Source: Eupeodes corollae
Taxonomy: Eukaryota; Arthropoda; Insecta; Diptera; Syrphidae
Assembly: GCF_945859685.1 (NCBI RefSeq)
Contig: NC_079147.1
Location: forward strand, 235,658,765 to 235,722,764
DNA length: 64,000 bases
Reading direction: 5' to 3'
A model generated the notes under the pieces. The model was not told the origin of the DNA. It saw only the letters and a list, made by a program, of their open reading frames with translations, and did no database searches. Positions 36,530-48,700 of the stretch are shown here, piece after piece. Within the stretch, counting starts at the first letter, position 1, and every line of letters begins with the position of its first letter. Made by a program: the position numbers and the translations under genes.

Positions 36530-39216
36530 CTTTGGTTATGAGAAACTTGTACCAATACCTAACGAAGCCAAAGCTACAAGACTAGCATCTCATTGGGACT
36601 CCTACAAAGAATCCCTAAAAATCTACAAGAAGGCACTAATGAAATCCAAGCGATCTTCTTGGCGATCCTTCTGTGGCATGATAGAAGAAACTTCTGAAGC
36701 CTCTTGGTTACGGAAAATTCTTTCAACTAATCCAGCTATGCCAAGCTGCTTGACAAATTCAAGTAATGAATCGCTCAACTTACTATTGGACACTCACTTT
36801 CCTGGTAGCTCTCTTACCGAAACTTGCAACAGTTATATACGTTCAAGTTCAAATACAACATATCCACAAGGTCTGATCACAAAGGATAATGGAATAATAC
36901 CAGCCGAATTACGAAAGGCTTCTGATATAATTGCACTAATCCTTGAGGCAATTTTTACCAGCTGTCTTTACCTGGTCCATGTTCCCTCGGCATGGAGAGA
37001 AGTTAAAGTTGTTTTTATACCTAAAGCAGGTAAATGCTCCCAAGTCAATCCTATAGATCTGCGACCTATAAGTCTATCATCATTCCTTCTGGAAAGATTG
37101 ATTGATATCCATTTAAGGGCACGTATCGATACAAGACTTCTGTCTTCGTCTCAACATGCCTACTGTAAAGGTAAATCGGTGGAAACAGCGTAACACACTT
37201 TAAAGAGTTCACTACGGTTGCTTCCCTTGACATCGAAGGTGCCTTTAACAACGTAGACACATCTGCAATCACATCTGCACTGACATCTCTAAATGTAGAG
37301 AGTTCGCTTCGGGAGTTAATTCATTTAATGCTTACTAGCAGAATAATTAACTCAAAACTAGGCAACTCTTCTAGTAGACAATTCGTTAGTAGAGGGACAC
37401 CGCAAGGTGGTGTTCTATCCCCTCTCCTCTGGAACCTAGTGGTGAATGAAATCCTAACTAGTCTGAATGCGGACGGTTTCAGAGTGATAGCCTATGCGGA
37501 CGACCTTGATATAACAGTTTCAGGAAAGCATCTTAATATGCTAAAATAACTCTTACAAAATGCCTTGAACAGGCTAATACTTTGGGCTGATCGGTGTAGA
37601 CTGGGTGTTAACCCACACAAAACCGATCTGGTCTTTTTTTCGAGGAGATACAAAATTCCATTTGTCAACCCTCCTTATATTAAAGGAATCCAATTAAAAT
37701 TCTCAGACAAGGCTAAATACCTGGGTCTTGTCTTAGACAAAAAACTAAATTGGAAACGCAACGTACAGGAAAGAGTCAAAAAAGCTACTGAAGCTCTCTT
37801 TTCTTGCAAAAACGCTATTGGTAATAAATGGGGTTTACAGAATCACGCATTGGCTATACACATCGGTAATCAGACCGATTTTAACGTACGGTGTGGCAGT
37901 ATGGTGGACTGCTTTAGAGAAAGGTATAAACAGGGCTAAGTTAAATAAAGTCCAACGTTCACCCTGCCTATGTATAAGCGGATCGCTTCGCACGACCCCG
38001 TCTGCGGTACTGGACACCTTGATCTACCTTACACCTCTTGACATATTTAGTAAACAAATAGCTGCAAGCTCTGCTATTCGCCTCAATGCTTCGTCGCAGT
38101 GGACTAACAACAACATTGGCCACTCCGTAATTCTAAGGTACTTAGAATCAATTCCAAAGCACACAGACTACACCATCCCCCAACTACAGTTCGATAGGAA
38201 TTTCCAGATTTCTATACCTACCAGATCTTTTTGGGAGGATAGGACATTCTTAGAGGATGAGTCAATCCACTTTTACACAGATGGCTCAAAGACCAAAGAA
38301 GGGGTTGGTGGTGGTGTGTACTCTGAACGACTGAAATTAAGTCTCTCATTCCGCCTTCCCAATCATTGTAGCGTTTTACAGGCGGAACTTTTGGCGATTA
38401 AAGAAGTCTTGTCTTGGCTCCAAGAAAACGTGATATCAACATCTGATATCCGTATTTTCTCCGACAGCCAGGCCGCTATCAAATCTCTGGACTTTGTCTC
38501 TACAAACTCTATAACAGTCCATAACTGTCGATCATCTCTAATGGAGATGGCGCAACAGTTTAATATTCACCTTTGCTGGGTGCCGGGCCATAGAGACATT
38601 CCAGGTTACTGTAAGGCAGATGAACTCGCCAGGAACGGTACAGTACAGCCCATCCTACCACGTTTGGCAAGTACTGGCATACCAATCACTACTTGTAAAC
38701 TGTTGCTAATGCAAGACGCTGCGAGGAGGGCAGGCACCAGGTGGAACAACATCACCACGTGTCAAGCCACAAAAAACATCTGGCCAACACTGGATTTAAA
38801 ACGATCAAGGTGCTTGCTCTCTCTAAGCACATCACATATAAGCTCGATAATAGGTGTCATAACCGGACACTGTCTAATAGGAAAGCACGCCATGAGACTA
38901 GGCTCATTCTCAAATGACTTTCGCAGAAGCTGTATGGACGAGGAAGAGGAAGAAACGGTTCTTCATCTTCTCTGCACATGCCCTGCTCTAGCTCGAAAAC
39001 GCAAGAATTACCTAGGAGAATTCTTCTTTAACGATCTTAACGATCTAAATCATATCGGTATAATCAGCCTCTCACTTTTCATAAGGGACTCAAGCTGGTT
39101 CCATTGAGCTTAGGAGGAAGCCTCAAGATTCATGTGGTATCACAATGGGCCATTAAACTGGCCTAAGCGTGTCCGTTTCCATCTTGGACAGCCACTATAC
39201 CCTAACCTAACCTAAC
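36530..39216 (+). mobile_element. RNase H-bearing LINE with CCTAA tail
   Basis: This is a 5'-truncated non-LTR element. The first open part (36545-37193) has IIPAELRKASD and WREVKVVFIPKAGKCSQVNP. Then come GTPQGGVLSPLLWNLVVNEI and AYADDLDI (37390-37510), WADRCRLGVNPHKTDLVFF (37580-37640) and a 429-codon frame with RNase H and a zinc knuckle (37818-39107). The 3' UTR is short and ends in three CCTAA units at 39201-39215. The domain order RT, RNase H, zinc knuckle suggests the I/LOA/R1 group. Confidence 0.85.
37818..39107 (+). pseudogene. LINE ORF2 C-terminus: RT thumb, RNase H, zinc knuckle
   Basis: The open frame covers the last third of ORF2. After YTSVIRPILTYGVAVWW (RT thumb) and RSPCLCISGSLRTTPSAVLD, an RNase H domain shows its acidic residues in FYTDGSKTKEG, LQAELLAIKEVLSW, IFSDSQAAIKSL and CKADELARNG (about residues 150-270), with CWVPGHRDIPG before the last one. 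A C-terminal C-x9-H-x4-C-type segment CMDEEEEETVLHLLCTC follows near residue 375. RNase H would remove template RNA during target-primed reverse transcription. The frame upstream is shifted near 37860, so the protein as a whole is broken. Confidence 0.82.
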
Positions 39217-39586
39217 GACGTTTGTTCTAAAATCATCAATTTGAAAACTCTCAGTTCCAGAAGTAGAATAACAGGGACTCCAGGCTGTTTTTAAGCAAGG
39301 GTCATAGACTCATGTACGGGTTATTTTAAAAATCGATTTTTTAAGTAAGTATACGCCTAAGTGAACCAATAATTATAAATATGTGTTATAACGAGAATAT
39401 TAAATTGGTAACTCAGCATTACAGTTTCACAAAGGTTTTTAACGACTGTTCCAGTAAATAAAAGAGACACAGGCAAAAACAACATGTTCAACATGTGCAA
39501 CTTTACTCGCACACAGGAATGGTTGAGAGTTGTAAGTCACTAGGCCCTAGTTCTTAAGTCGTGAATAAGGAGTAGTAAAATCATGT

Positions 39587-39659
39587 GTTTCCGTGGTGTA
39601 GTGGTTATCACATCCGCCTAACACGCGGAAGGCCCCCGGTTCGATCCCGGGCGGAAACA
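39587..39659 (+). tRNA. tRNA-Val (AAC), third copy
   Basis: This is identical in sequence to the two genes near 34.7-35.0 kb. A TTTTTT terminator follows at about 39667. It ends 90 bp before the stop codon of the GH2 gene, which converges on it from the other strand. Confidence 0.97.
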
Positions 39660-39749
39660 GTTATTCTTTTTTCATGATTTTGTCTTACTTCGTATTTGAA
39701 AACTTCAAAAACTGTTCTTGTTTTTTTGTTAAATAATTTAATAACTAAT

Positions 39750-42700
39750 TTATTTGCCTAATCTTTTTCTTATACTTTTACTAAATTTACATCTCGGTGT
39801 TCGTCGAACACAAGGACTTCTTTTTGGTCCAAATTTTGAACGAACAAAATCAGCAGCCGTAGTTGGTTCACGATTTCGATTAAAAATTCCATCAACCAAT
39901 GTTAAAGTTTCTCCTAGAAAAACAAACAAAATTTATTTATTATTTTATTAATTTTATGTTGTCTACTTACCTTTAAAACATTCATATGCAATGAAATTTC
40001 CAAAAAATTCACCTATCAATGAAATATCTTTTTTAATGTTATCAAACTGGTCATTGATTTCTGAATTTGAATTAAAGTTGTTAGTTCGTATCTAGGTTAA
40101 AAGAAAATATAATTTAGTAAAGAACTTGAATTTTGCATAAAGTTGTTCCTTACTTACCCTTTTCCTAGTTGAAAGGAATTTATCTCCATACATTACAATA
40201 ATAGGCTTTTTTAATTTTTGAATTTTTTCCTGTATAAGTGAACTTTTTTCCATAGTGAAACTATCAATCCCAAGGGAAATAATATCTAATTTTGAAATCT
40301 AAAATAAACTTATTTAAACGTTAAATGACTGTAAGTTTAAATAAAATACTATGTTTTTTGTTTACCATTTCTGCGTCGACCGAATTAAACAAGGAAACAT
40401 CAGCTGTGAAAGGTCGAGTATTGTCTAAAAATCTTAAACGATCGATGAAAGAACTAAAAGTGAACATTTTAAAAACAAAACAAGAATTTTAAGTGTTTGG
40501 CTTCAACTTCTATAAAAAGAAAACAAATATAGCAAAATAAGGCGAAAAGACTTGAAAAGGTCGGAATGGGAGAAAGTAAGCTGGAAAATCTGTTGGCCTA
40601 ATAAATAAGATTTTAAAAGTCTCATAAGTTACGAGATTATGTGCGTCGTAAGGTATGAAAAGTCTGATGTCACGGAAATCAGTTTTCCGCTTTGACACCT
40701 ATCATCAGTATTATCAAATATTTTTTTTGTCAAAAATGTTTCTGGTACGCCCTTTAAAGAAAAGTTTTGAGAAAAGATTACAAAAAAACTTCGATTGCAA
40801 ATGAATATGCAATTTCGCTTTTGTATACCAATGTGACGTAGAGGCTTGTCTACATCCATTAAGATCGAAATTAGCAGATCTCTGGTATAAGTTTCACTAT
40901 AAACGTCGTCGCCTGTAAATCTGGAAGATGTGCCCTTTTCGATCTTTTTGATTAAAAATTACGACTTTTTTGGTACGTTATAATATAATCAAATATTGCA
41001 TCGGTCATTGTTTTTCCAGCAGTTAGCTTATACGTCACGTTGTGCTTTCACAATGAGTTCTTATGATTCCGACAATGAAATTCCGAAAAAAAAGAAAAGT
41101 GTTACAAAGACTGAGATATATAAACATGTTGTCATCAAAACTTCTAAAATCAAAGGGTTACTTCATTTCAAAAATTAATTTTCAGTTTTTCGACATATTT
41201 TCATCAAAATTTCGACTTGTCATTTGGTAGACCACAAATCGATTTTTGCAGTAACTGCGAAGAATTGACTTTTAAAATAAAGAATCTTTATTCAAATTAT
41301 GGCGCTAATAGAACAGCTGCTGCAGAATTATAAGTGCACACGCGTTTTGCAAGCAAATTTTATAAAAAGTTAAGGAAATGTAAGAAAAATGTGGTAGTGA
41401 CGAAACGGTTGTAGAATTGTCTTTCGACTATATGCAAAATTTACCTTTGCCTACTCTGCCTGTACAGGAAATTTTGTATTATTTTCAACTTTGGGTATAC
41501 TAATTCTGTATACATAACATGAAGATTGACAGTAGCCAATTTTATTCTTATCATGAAGGACAAGCCTTGAAAGGTCCAAACGAAGTGTCGACTTTCTTTG
41601 ATGATTATATCAATAAATATGTGTCAGATTCGAGAAAAGAAATTCATCTTTTTTGTGACGGCTGCCCAGGACAGAACAAAAATAACACGGTTATAAGATT
41701 GTTAATGGCCTTGTCTACCCAAATAAAATGATGATCTATATTTATTTTCCCGTCCGAGGCCACTCATTTAATGGCTTCGACAGACATTTGTTTGTTTTGA
41801 TTATACAATCAAGCAATACCGCGAAATTTAACATGGAAAAGTCAATACAGAAGACATTAAAGATTTCAAGAAATGGGCTCAAATACATTTTAAAGCTAAA
41901 TCTTTATCAGTAAGAAAAGCTGTGCCGAAAAATCTAAAAGTTATTTTTCAAGTATCGACTTATTATGAATTTGTTTTTGGCCTAAGTAAACCTGGTGAAA
42001 TAATCGCAAAAAACTATATAGATGACATTTCCCAAGAAGTTTACATTCTCTCTAAAGTTAGTACTTGTAGGAGCTTACCAGCAAAAATCATCTAAAAATT
42101 GCTGACATTTCAAAGGCGGAACAATGGGTTCCGGCAGAATTTTTAGAATTTTAGGAAGAAATTCTACAATGCCCAACTACTATCCAAAGAAAGCCTGCAG
42201 AAGAAAATTTTAAATAAAAATTCATTACTTGTCATCCTTAATATTAATAATATGTTTAATTTTAGATTCCAGAAATAAAACTTACATACGAGGTCTGTTC
42301 AAAAAGTACCCGGAATTTTTAAATTTCGCGGGTCTGAAGAGTCCGAAGGTCAATGTGTTGGTATACATGCCCTTAAAGTATGATGCAATTTGCAGCTATA
42401 TTCACTGTTTACTTTGTCTGTTGGAGTGGCTAAGGTTCGACGTGTTTTTATAAGCTCGGCGATAATTGCTTGTTTAAAAAATGGAAGAATTGAAGAGTCA
42501 AAGAATTTGTATTAAATTTTGCGTTTAAATGAAATAAATTGTAAGAAAGTGTGTGGAATGTTATGAAAAGTGTTTACGAGTGAAATAAGCGATTCCAAGA
42601 TGGCCGCGAACACGTTGAAGAACGAACGAACGAACGATCCGGTCGACCCAGCACGTCAATAAAATCGATTAAAATGAGAAAAAAGTGGAAAAAATGGTTA

Positions 42701-45700
42701 TAAATGATCGCCGAATCACAATTAGAGAAGTTGCATCGCTCACGAGCTGTTAAATGACGTCAATGACGATCCAAGTTTGCTTGAAAGGGTCATAACTGGT
42801 GTTGAAACATAGGTGTACGGCTATGATGTCGAAACCAAAGCACAATCGTCCAACTGAAGCATCAAACGTCACCAAGATGGAAAAAAGCACGTCAAGTTCG
42901 ATCGAATGTGAAGGTTTTGCTTTCTGTTACTTACTGGCATAGTGCATCAAGAGTTCTTACCACAAGGTCGTACAGTTAATAAGAAGTATTACCTTCAAGT
43001 GATGCGACGTTTGCGTGAAGCAATCCGAAAAAAACGCTTTGATTTATGGAAAAGCAATTCATGGCTTTTGCACCACGATATTTTTCTGGCCAAAAACAAT
43101 ACCGTAGTCATGCCCCAACCTCCATGTTCACCAGATATGGTTCCGTGTGACTTTTTTCAAAGTTGAAGAGACCCATAAATGGACGGCGTTTTTCCTCGAT
43201 TGAAGAAATAAAGGCCGAATCGCTTAAAATGCTCAATGACATATCGAAAACTGAATATCAAGAGTGCTTCGAAACGCTGGCATTAGTGTATTGTACTTAA
43301 ATCAGTACATTTTGAAAAGGTACATCTCACAAATACAAAGTATCTAATAACACTTTGTTATTAAATTAAAAATTCAATTAAAATTAATTAAAATCGAATG
43401 TTTAATTTTTTCCATTACTTACGATAAGAAAAGGAGGTTTTATGTGACTTTTACGAAATGTTTAAAACACCGAGAGGAAGGTTTTAGCGAATTTCCAACT
43501 TGTTGTATCTCTCTCTTAAAAGAAAAAACAACTGTACTTATATTGAAGCTCAGTGCATGAATAAAGTACATATACGTTTCTAATTCATACATAAAAGTGA
43601 GGAATGAATGATTAAAGATCTAAGAGAAGCTTTACATCAAGTGTTATAACTTAACTCTGTGTTAACTTTTATCCTTCACTAATAAAGAGGGCAAAGTTTA
43701 GAATTGTTTTAAATTAAAAAAAAAAAGCTTTTTGATATGTTTATAACCAAAACTATCATACATACAGTGGCTCCCACGACTAATCGGACAAAGAGATTGT
43801 AAATTTTCTCAAATGTAATTTCTACAAGAATATGTATAGACGTAGTAGAACTTAACCAACATTTTATAACATATTCAAGCAAATTTAATGAACTTTAAAA
43901 AGAAATTAATAATTTGTAAATCAATACAATAAAGCAATACCTTAATTTAATCTCTCACACAAAATCAGACACTAGCAGTTTTTGCACTATAATAACTTTG
44001 TAACGGTATTGTGAATGGTTTTATTAAACTTTTGTTACTTAATGTGAGCAGAGAAGTACAAGAAAAGAAGCTGGAAACATACTATGAGAAGCTACTTTTT
44101 AGGCTTATTAACTTAAATCCCCCCCTAAGCTAAAGTGCAACAAAGCCGATGGAGCTGATGCCTTGAATGCCGAGATCTTCAAAGTAGTTGGAGATAATTT
44201 GGTTAGGAGCATGCACCAACTTATCTGTAAGATATGACCGGAAGCAAACATGCCCGATGAATGGAACCTCAGTATTGTTTATGCGATTCTGAAAAAAGGA
44301 GACCTTCGAAACTGCACCAACTACAGAGGAATCATTCTAACATCGCTTATCTTCAACAACCTAATTGGTCATTATCAGAGGGGTTTTAGACCAGGAAAGT
44401 GCACAGTCGATCAAAAACCAAAGAACATCAAATCGACACCCACCATCTTTTTATCGATTTCAAGTTGGAATATGACAGCATCTACCACGGATAATTCAGG
44501 CTGGTTGGATACAACATAATAGAACTTTTCGAATGTCAAAATAGGCTTTAGTCAGGTGATGCGCTGTCATGCGATTTTTTTAAAATCGTACTTGAAAGAT
44601 AAGTGCAGAGCTCACACGTCAACACTTGAGGCACTATCCTTTAAAAGTCTGGCCAATAAACAGCATATCCTGATGACACTGTCATTAGCGGAAGAACTTA
44701 GCGTGATGTGAATGGGGCTTTTGTGGTAATTAAGTCTTAGGCAAAACAAGGTACATGCTGTGGTAAAGAAAGGAGTTTTAACACCGACGTTTCGGTCAAA
44801 ACGTCATCATCGACAGACTTAACTTTGAGGTAGTCAACGATTTCGTCTACCTAGGCTCCGCTGTAAACGCAGAAAACAACACCAGCGCTGAGATCAAACG
44901 CAGAATAACTCTTGCTAACCGCTGTTTCTTTAGACTAAGAAAGCAATTGAGTGGTAAAGTCCTCTCTCGAGGGACCAAAGTGTAGCTATATAAGACCCTT
45001 ATCATGCCCGTCCTGATATACGGTGCAGAAGCATGGACCATGACAAAAGCGGATGAAAGCACCTTGGGTCGCTTCGAGAGAAAAGTTCTTCGTGTGATCT
45101 ACGGTCCCGTATGCATCGAAGGGGAGTGGAGGAGAAGATGGAACGACGAACTGTACGGGCTGTACAGCGACGTAGACTTAGCAAGAAGAGTAAAAGTCCA
45201 ACGACTTAGATGGCTGGGTCACGTAGAGCGCATGGAAACCAATGCTCCGGCCCGGAAAGTCTTCGAATCCGCACCCACAGGACAGCGCAGTAGAGGAAGA
45301 CCGCGGATCAGGTGGCACGCACAAGTGAAAAGTGACCTCACCCAATTTGGAGCTCGAAACTAGAGAAATCTAGCTAGGAACCGGGATGGCGAAGTTTGTT
45401 GGATGATTCCCTAGTTCACACAGAACGGTAGCGCCATACAGTAACTTGAATACCGAGTAAAAACGTTATCAACAAAACCATCAGAAGAAGCATCACCATC
45501 TAAGCAATGCCCGAAATGGCCGTGCAGCCGCGAATAAAAAGTTATACATCAGTGAAAAAATTAGAAATGAAAGACTTAAGTTTGCTAATGAACATATAGC
45601 AAAGGATACTTCTCCTTGGAATAAGATGTGTTAACCATTAGACATATGACAATATTATAAATAATGGTTTGTTTACGGACGGAATAAAATTTAACAGACA

Positions 45701-48700
45701 TGGGGCGGTGTGAATAAAAACTAGTACGACGAGTATTTACTTACAAGTGAAGTGTAACGAGTATTTAAACTCCAAGTAAACCGATGTGAATAAAGCGTCG
45801 AGTTCATTTGTGACCGTATACTCGTCAACCCGAGGGTATATTAGCAAGTACTTACACGCGAGATAGCTGAATTCACAAAAAAAGGCAACACAGACAACGC
45901 ATCATTTCCTATTGTGACTTGTTCTGTTTTCTGTTTTTAGCACCAATGACAGTCGTAATGCGAAATTTTGAAGACCAATCTTCAGACTTCGACACTTTTT
46001 TATCCAATACACTTGAAAATGTTCTGCTGACGGTACTTCTTTCAACCCCCATGTCGTTGGCAAAACCACTTTGGAATCCTGGATAACTAACGATCTCAGA
46101 AAAATTTCCATCTTTTTCCGTGCAGTTAATCCTCCACCCCTTGCATCAGTGTTTTCATCAAGAAAGTGCGAAGTGAGAAAATCTACGTTTTCACTCTCAA
46201 ACCGTAATAGTTCATTAGATAGATCGAGACTTATATCACGTCGGTCTTTATAACGTTTCACACCACGCAGGTTCATAAATGCAACTATATTTCGTGTACA
46301 AGTACGAATGGAAATCTGAAGTCGGGTTGACTTGCGAAAAGACGAATATTTACTTGCTACAGAAGTATTTACTTGCATTTATTCACACCAAAATTGGCAT
46401 TTTTCCGGGTTTTACTAGCCTCTCAAATATTTACTCGCTACTAAGAGTAAATACTTGTTTTATTCACTTCAGTTTCGGCATTTGCTTTTATTTTGATACG
46501 TTCAAGTATTTACTTGTCCTACTCGTTTTTAATCACACCACCCACGGTATAAACAAGTAATACAAGGTTTGGTGTTCGGGAACTAAGATTTTGTGTAAAG
46601 TAAAATGTATTAAATGGCTAACTTCATTGTTTTGAAACAACATTTGCAGTTTCACTAAAGTCGAAATACAACAGTTTCACCTTCTTCCAGGATAAATATA
46701 CAAAGTACACATCTTGTACAGTAAGGTGATTATTCTAAAGGTGCTTAAAACACAAATTAAAGTCACCTGACCTTAATGCAATCAAGCATGTATGCTATGA
46801 AATAGGAGTGGAGTTGCTAAAAAGCACTTAAGAAACATGAAGAACTATAAGACGGGCATTCAAAAATGGAAAAAAATAAGTCCTGAAGAAGGCTAAAAAC
46901 TTGTCCTATCACTACCTCGATAAAAGGATACGAAACATAGTACTAAATATTAAGTGTACGATTCTTTATGAGGTGTTAAATCATAGAGTTGCTTTTCTTA
47001 TAATATTAATTTGATGTTTATAAAATGGTTATAAATTTTTCTTGGAGTAATAGAATTTCGAAAATTTATATTTCATGTATCCGATTAGTCGTGGGAGCCA
47101 CTGTACATATAATTACATGTAACAATCTACTACCCTAAAAATGGATCTGAATTCTTTTTCTTTTTAATTGCTGAATTGTCTTTAGTTATTATCATGAGTC
47201 AAAAGTGCACAAAATAAGTGTGAACAAAATTTAAATAAAACCAAAAAAAAAATCTTACTCGTTAAATCCTGTGCCTTGACTTCTATTACAATTTTCTTCC
47301 TCCGAAATAGACCACAATATCACACTTGGATGGTGTCGATATCGAATAATAACATCCTCAAGGACACTTCGGGGGCTTCTGAAATTTAAGAACTCATTTC
47401 AATTCAGAACAATCAATATTCACTAACTCACCCTAATACAACAACCAACCCCAATTCATCGGCCAGGTCTAAGGTTTCTTCTGAAGGCGCAACACTCGTT
47501 ACAAAGGCATTTGTATTTAACCACTTTAAAAGTGTGACATCCTTAAGATCAGTACTTGGACTGAAAGGTTTTCTCTAGTAAAAAAAAACATGTTTATACA
47601 AATTTAAGCTGTAAGTTGTTCAAAAACTCACCGCCCATTCGTTACTTCCTCGAACACCTTGCAGGTACAAACTTTTATCATTCATCGTTAACGAATTATT
47701 AGACCAACTTAAAGGTCTTATTCCAATTTTCATTCTGTAGACATCTTTTATGTCACTTTCACAGTATTTGTAGTAGAGTTTAAAGACTAGAGTATAAAGG
47801 TACCCGGCTCTATTAGAGTCCATACAAAATGGCCGCCAATAGTTGAAATTCGGTATCGAAAAACTCCCCTCGAGCGAATCATTTCCCAAGCTAAAAGCAA
47901 CTTGTAGATCATCTTTGTCTAGAACTTGAACCGATACGCATTTAGCATTAATTTTAAGCAAGCCACCGGCTATAGCTTTGTAACTTATAAAAGCTAAGAA
48001 AAGAAGTTCTTTCAAAGTTTTAGAAAACATAAAATAACAAATATAAAAGTAACCTGTATCATTTGTCACAGTCGAAGCCACTGATATGCTTTGAATATAT
48101 AAAATTTCAGGAACAGACAGCAGACTAATGGATCGTGGAATTTCTTGAAATTCACTACGATTTTTAGGAGAGTTTTGAACTTCGAGGGCGATGCGATTTT
48201 CCGAATCATATACAAGTCTGTCAGTAACGTCGAGTTCTTCAAAGTGTTTGTTGCTTCTTTCAATGATTTCCCCATTTAGCCACTAAACATAGCAGAAAGT
48301 TGAGAAAACGCCATTTTTCTACTAAATCTGTCGAAGTACATACCAAAACTGTATCGAAACCTAAACCATCCAACCTTATCAAAATTATACGCTCGTACTT
48401 CCACGACTTCGGTACGAAAAAGCTCCTCTCGTACCAAACGCTTCGGGGACAACTTTTCGGATCAAAGTCAATGAGACTTCCTGGAACTGGCATTTTGACG
48501 ATTCCATTGAGCTAAGAATGTTCGTCAGAATATAATAAGCCTACAGTTATTGTTCTTTTTTGGTGAAATACCTTCCGTAATCCATGTTTCTCACGATAAT
48601 CCAAAGACTCGTTACTGTCCCGTTCACAATAACAATTCCAAATTCCATCCAAATGCAATATTTCTCTAGTTTCGCTTGTGTCGGAATAAGCACAATTCAC

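Larger units (their letters stand above)
43765..47103 (+). mobile_element. Tc1-like element carrying two nested insertions
   Basis: Perfect 24-bp inverted repeats beginning CAGTGGCTCCCACGAC lie at both ends, flanked by TA (43763-43764, 47104-47105). The plus-strand transposase is split and decayed. NGRAAANKKLYISEKIRNER and KFANEHIAKDTS lie at 45510-45610. FLQDKYTKYTS-like remnants (compare FQQDNDPKHTS) and SPDLNAIKHVCYEIGVELL lie at 46680-46830. An RTE copy (44128-45440) and a Harbinger-like element (45702-46543) account for about 2.1 kb of its 3.3 kb. Confidence 0.85.
40454..47258 (-). other. intron 6 of the GH2 gene, transposon-filled
   Basis: Donor GTAAGA at 47258 and acceptor TTTTAG ending at 40454 join a phase-2 exon end (GA) to T, completing an Asp codon. 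The 6.8-kb intron contains the unnamed family at 40990, a mariner relic and a Tc1 element with two nested insertions. The other eight introns are 53-61 bp or slightly longer. Confidence 0.8.
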
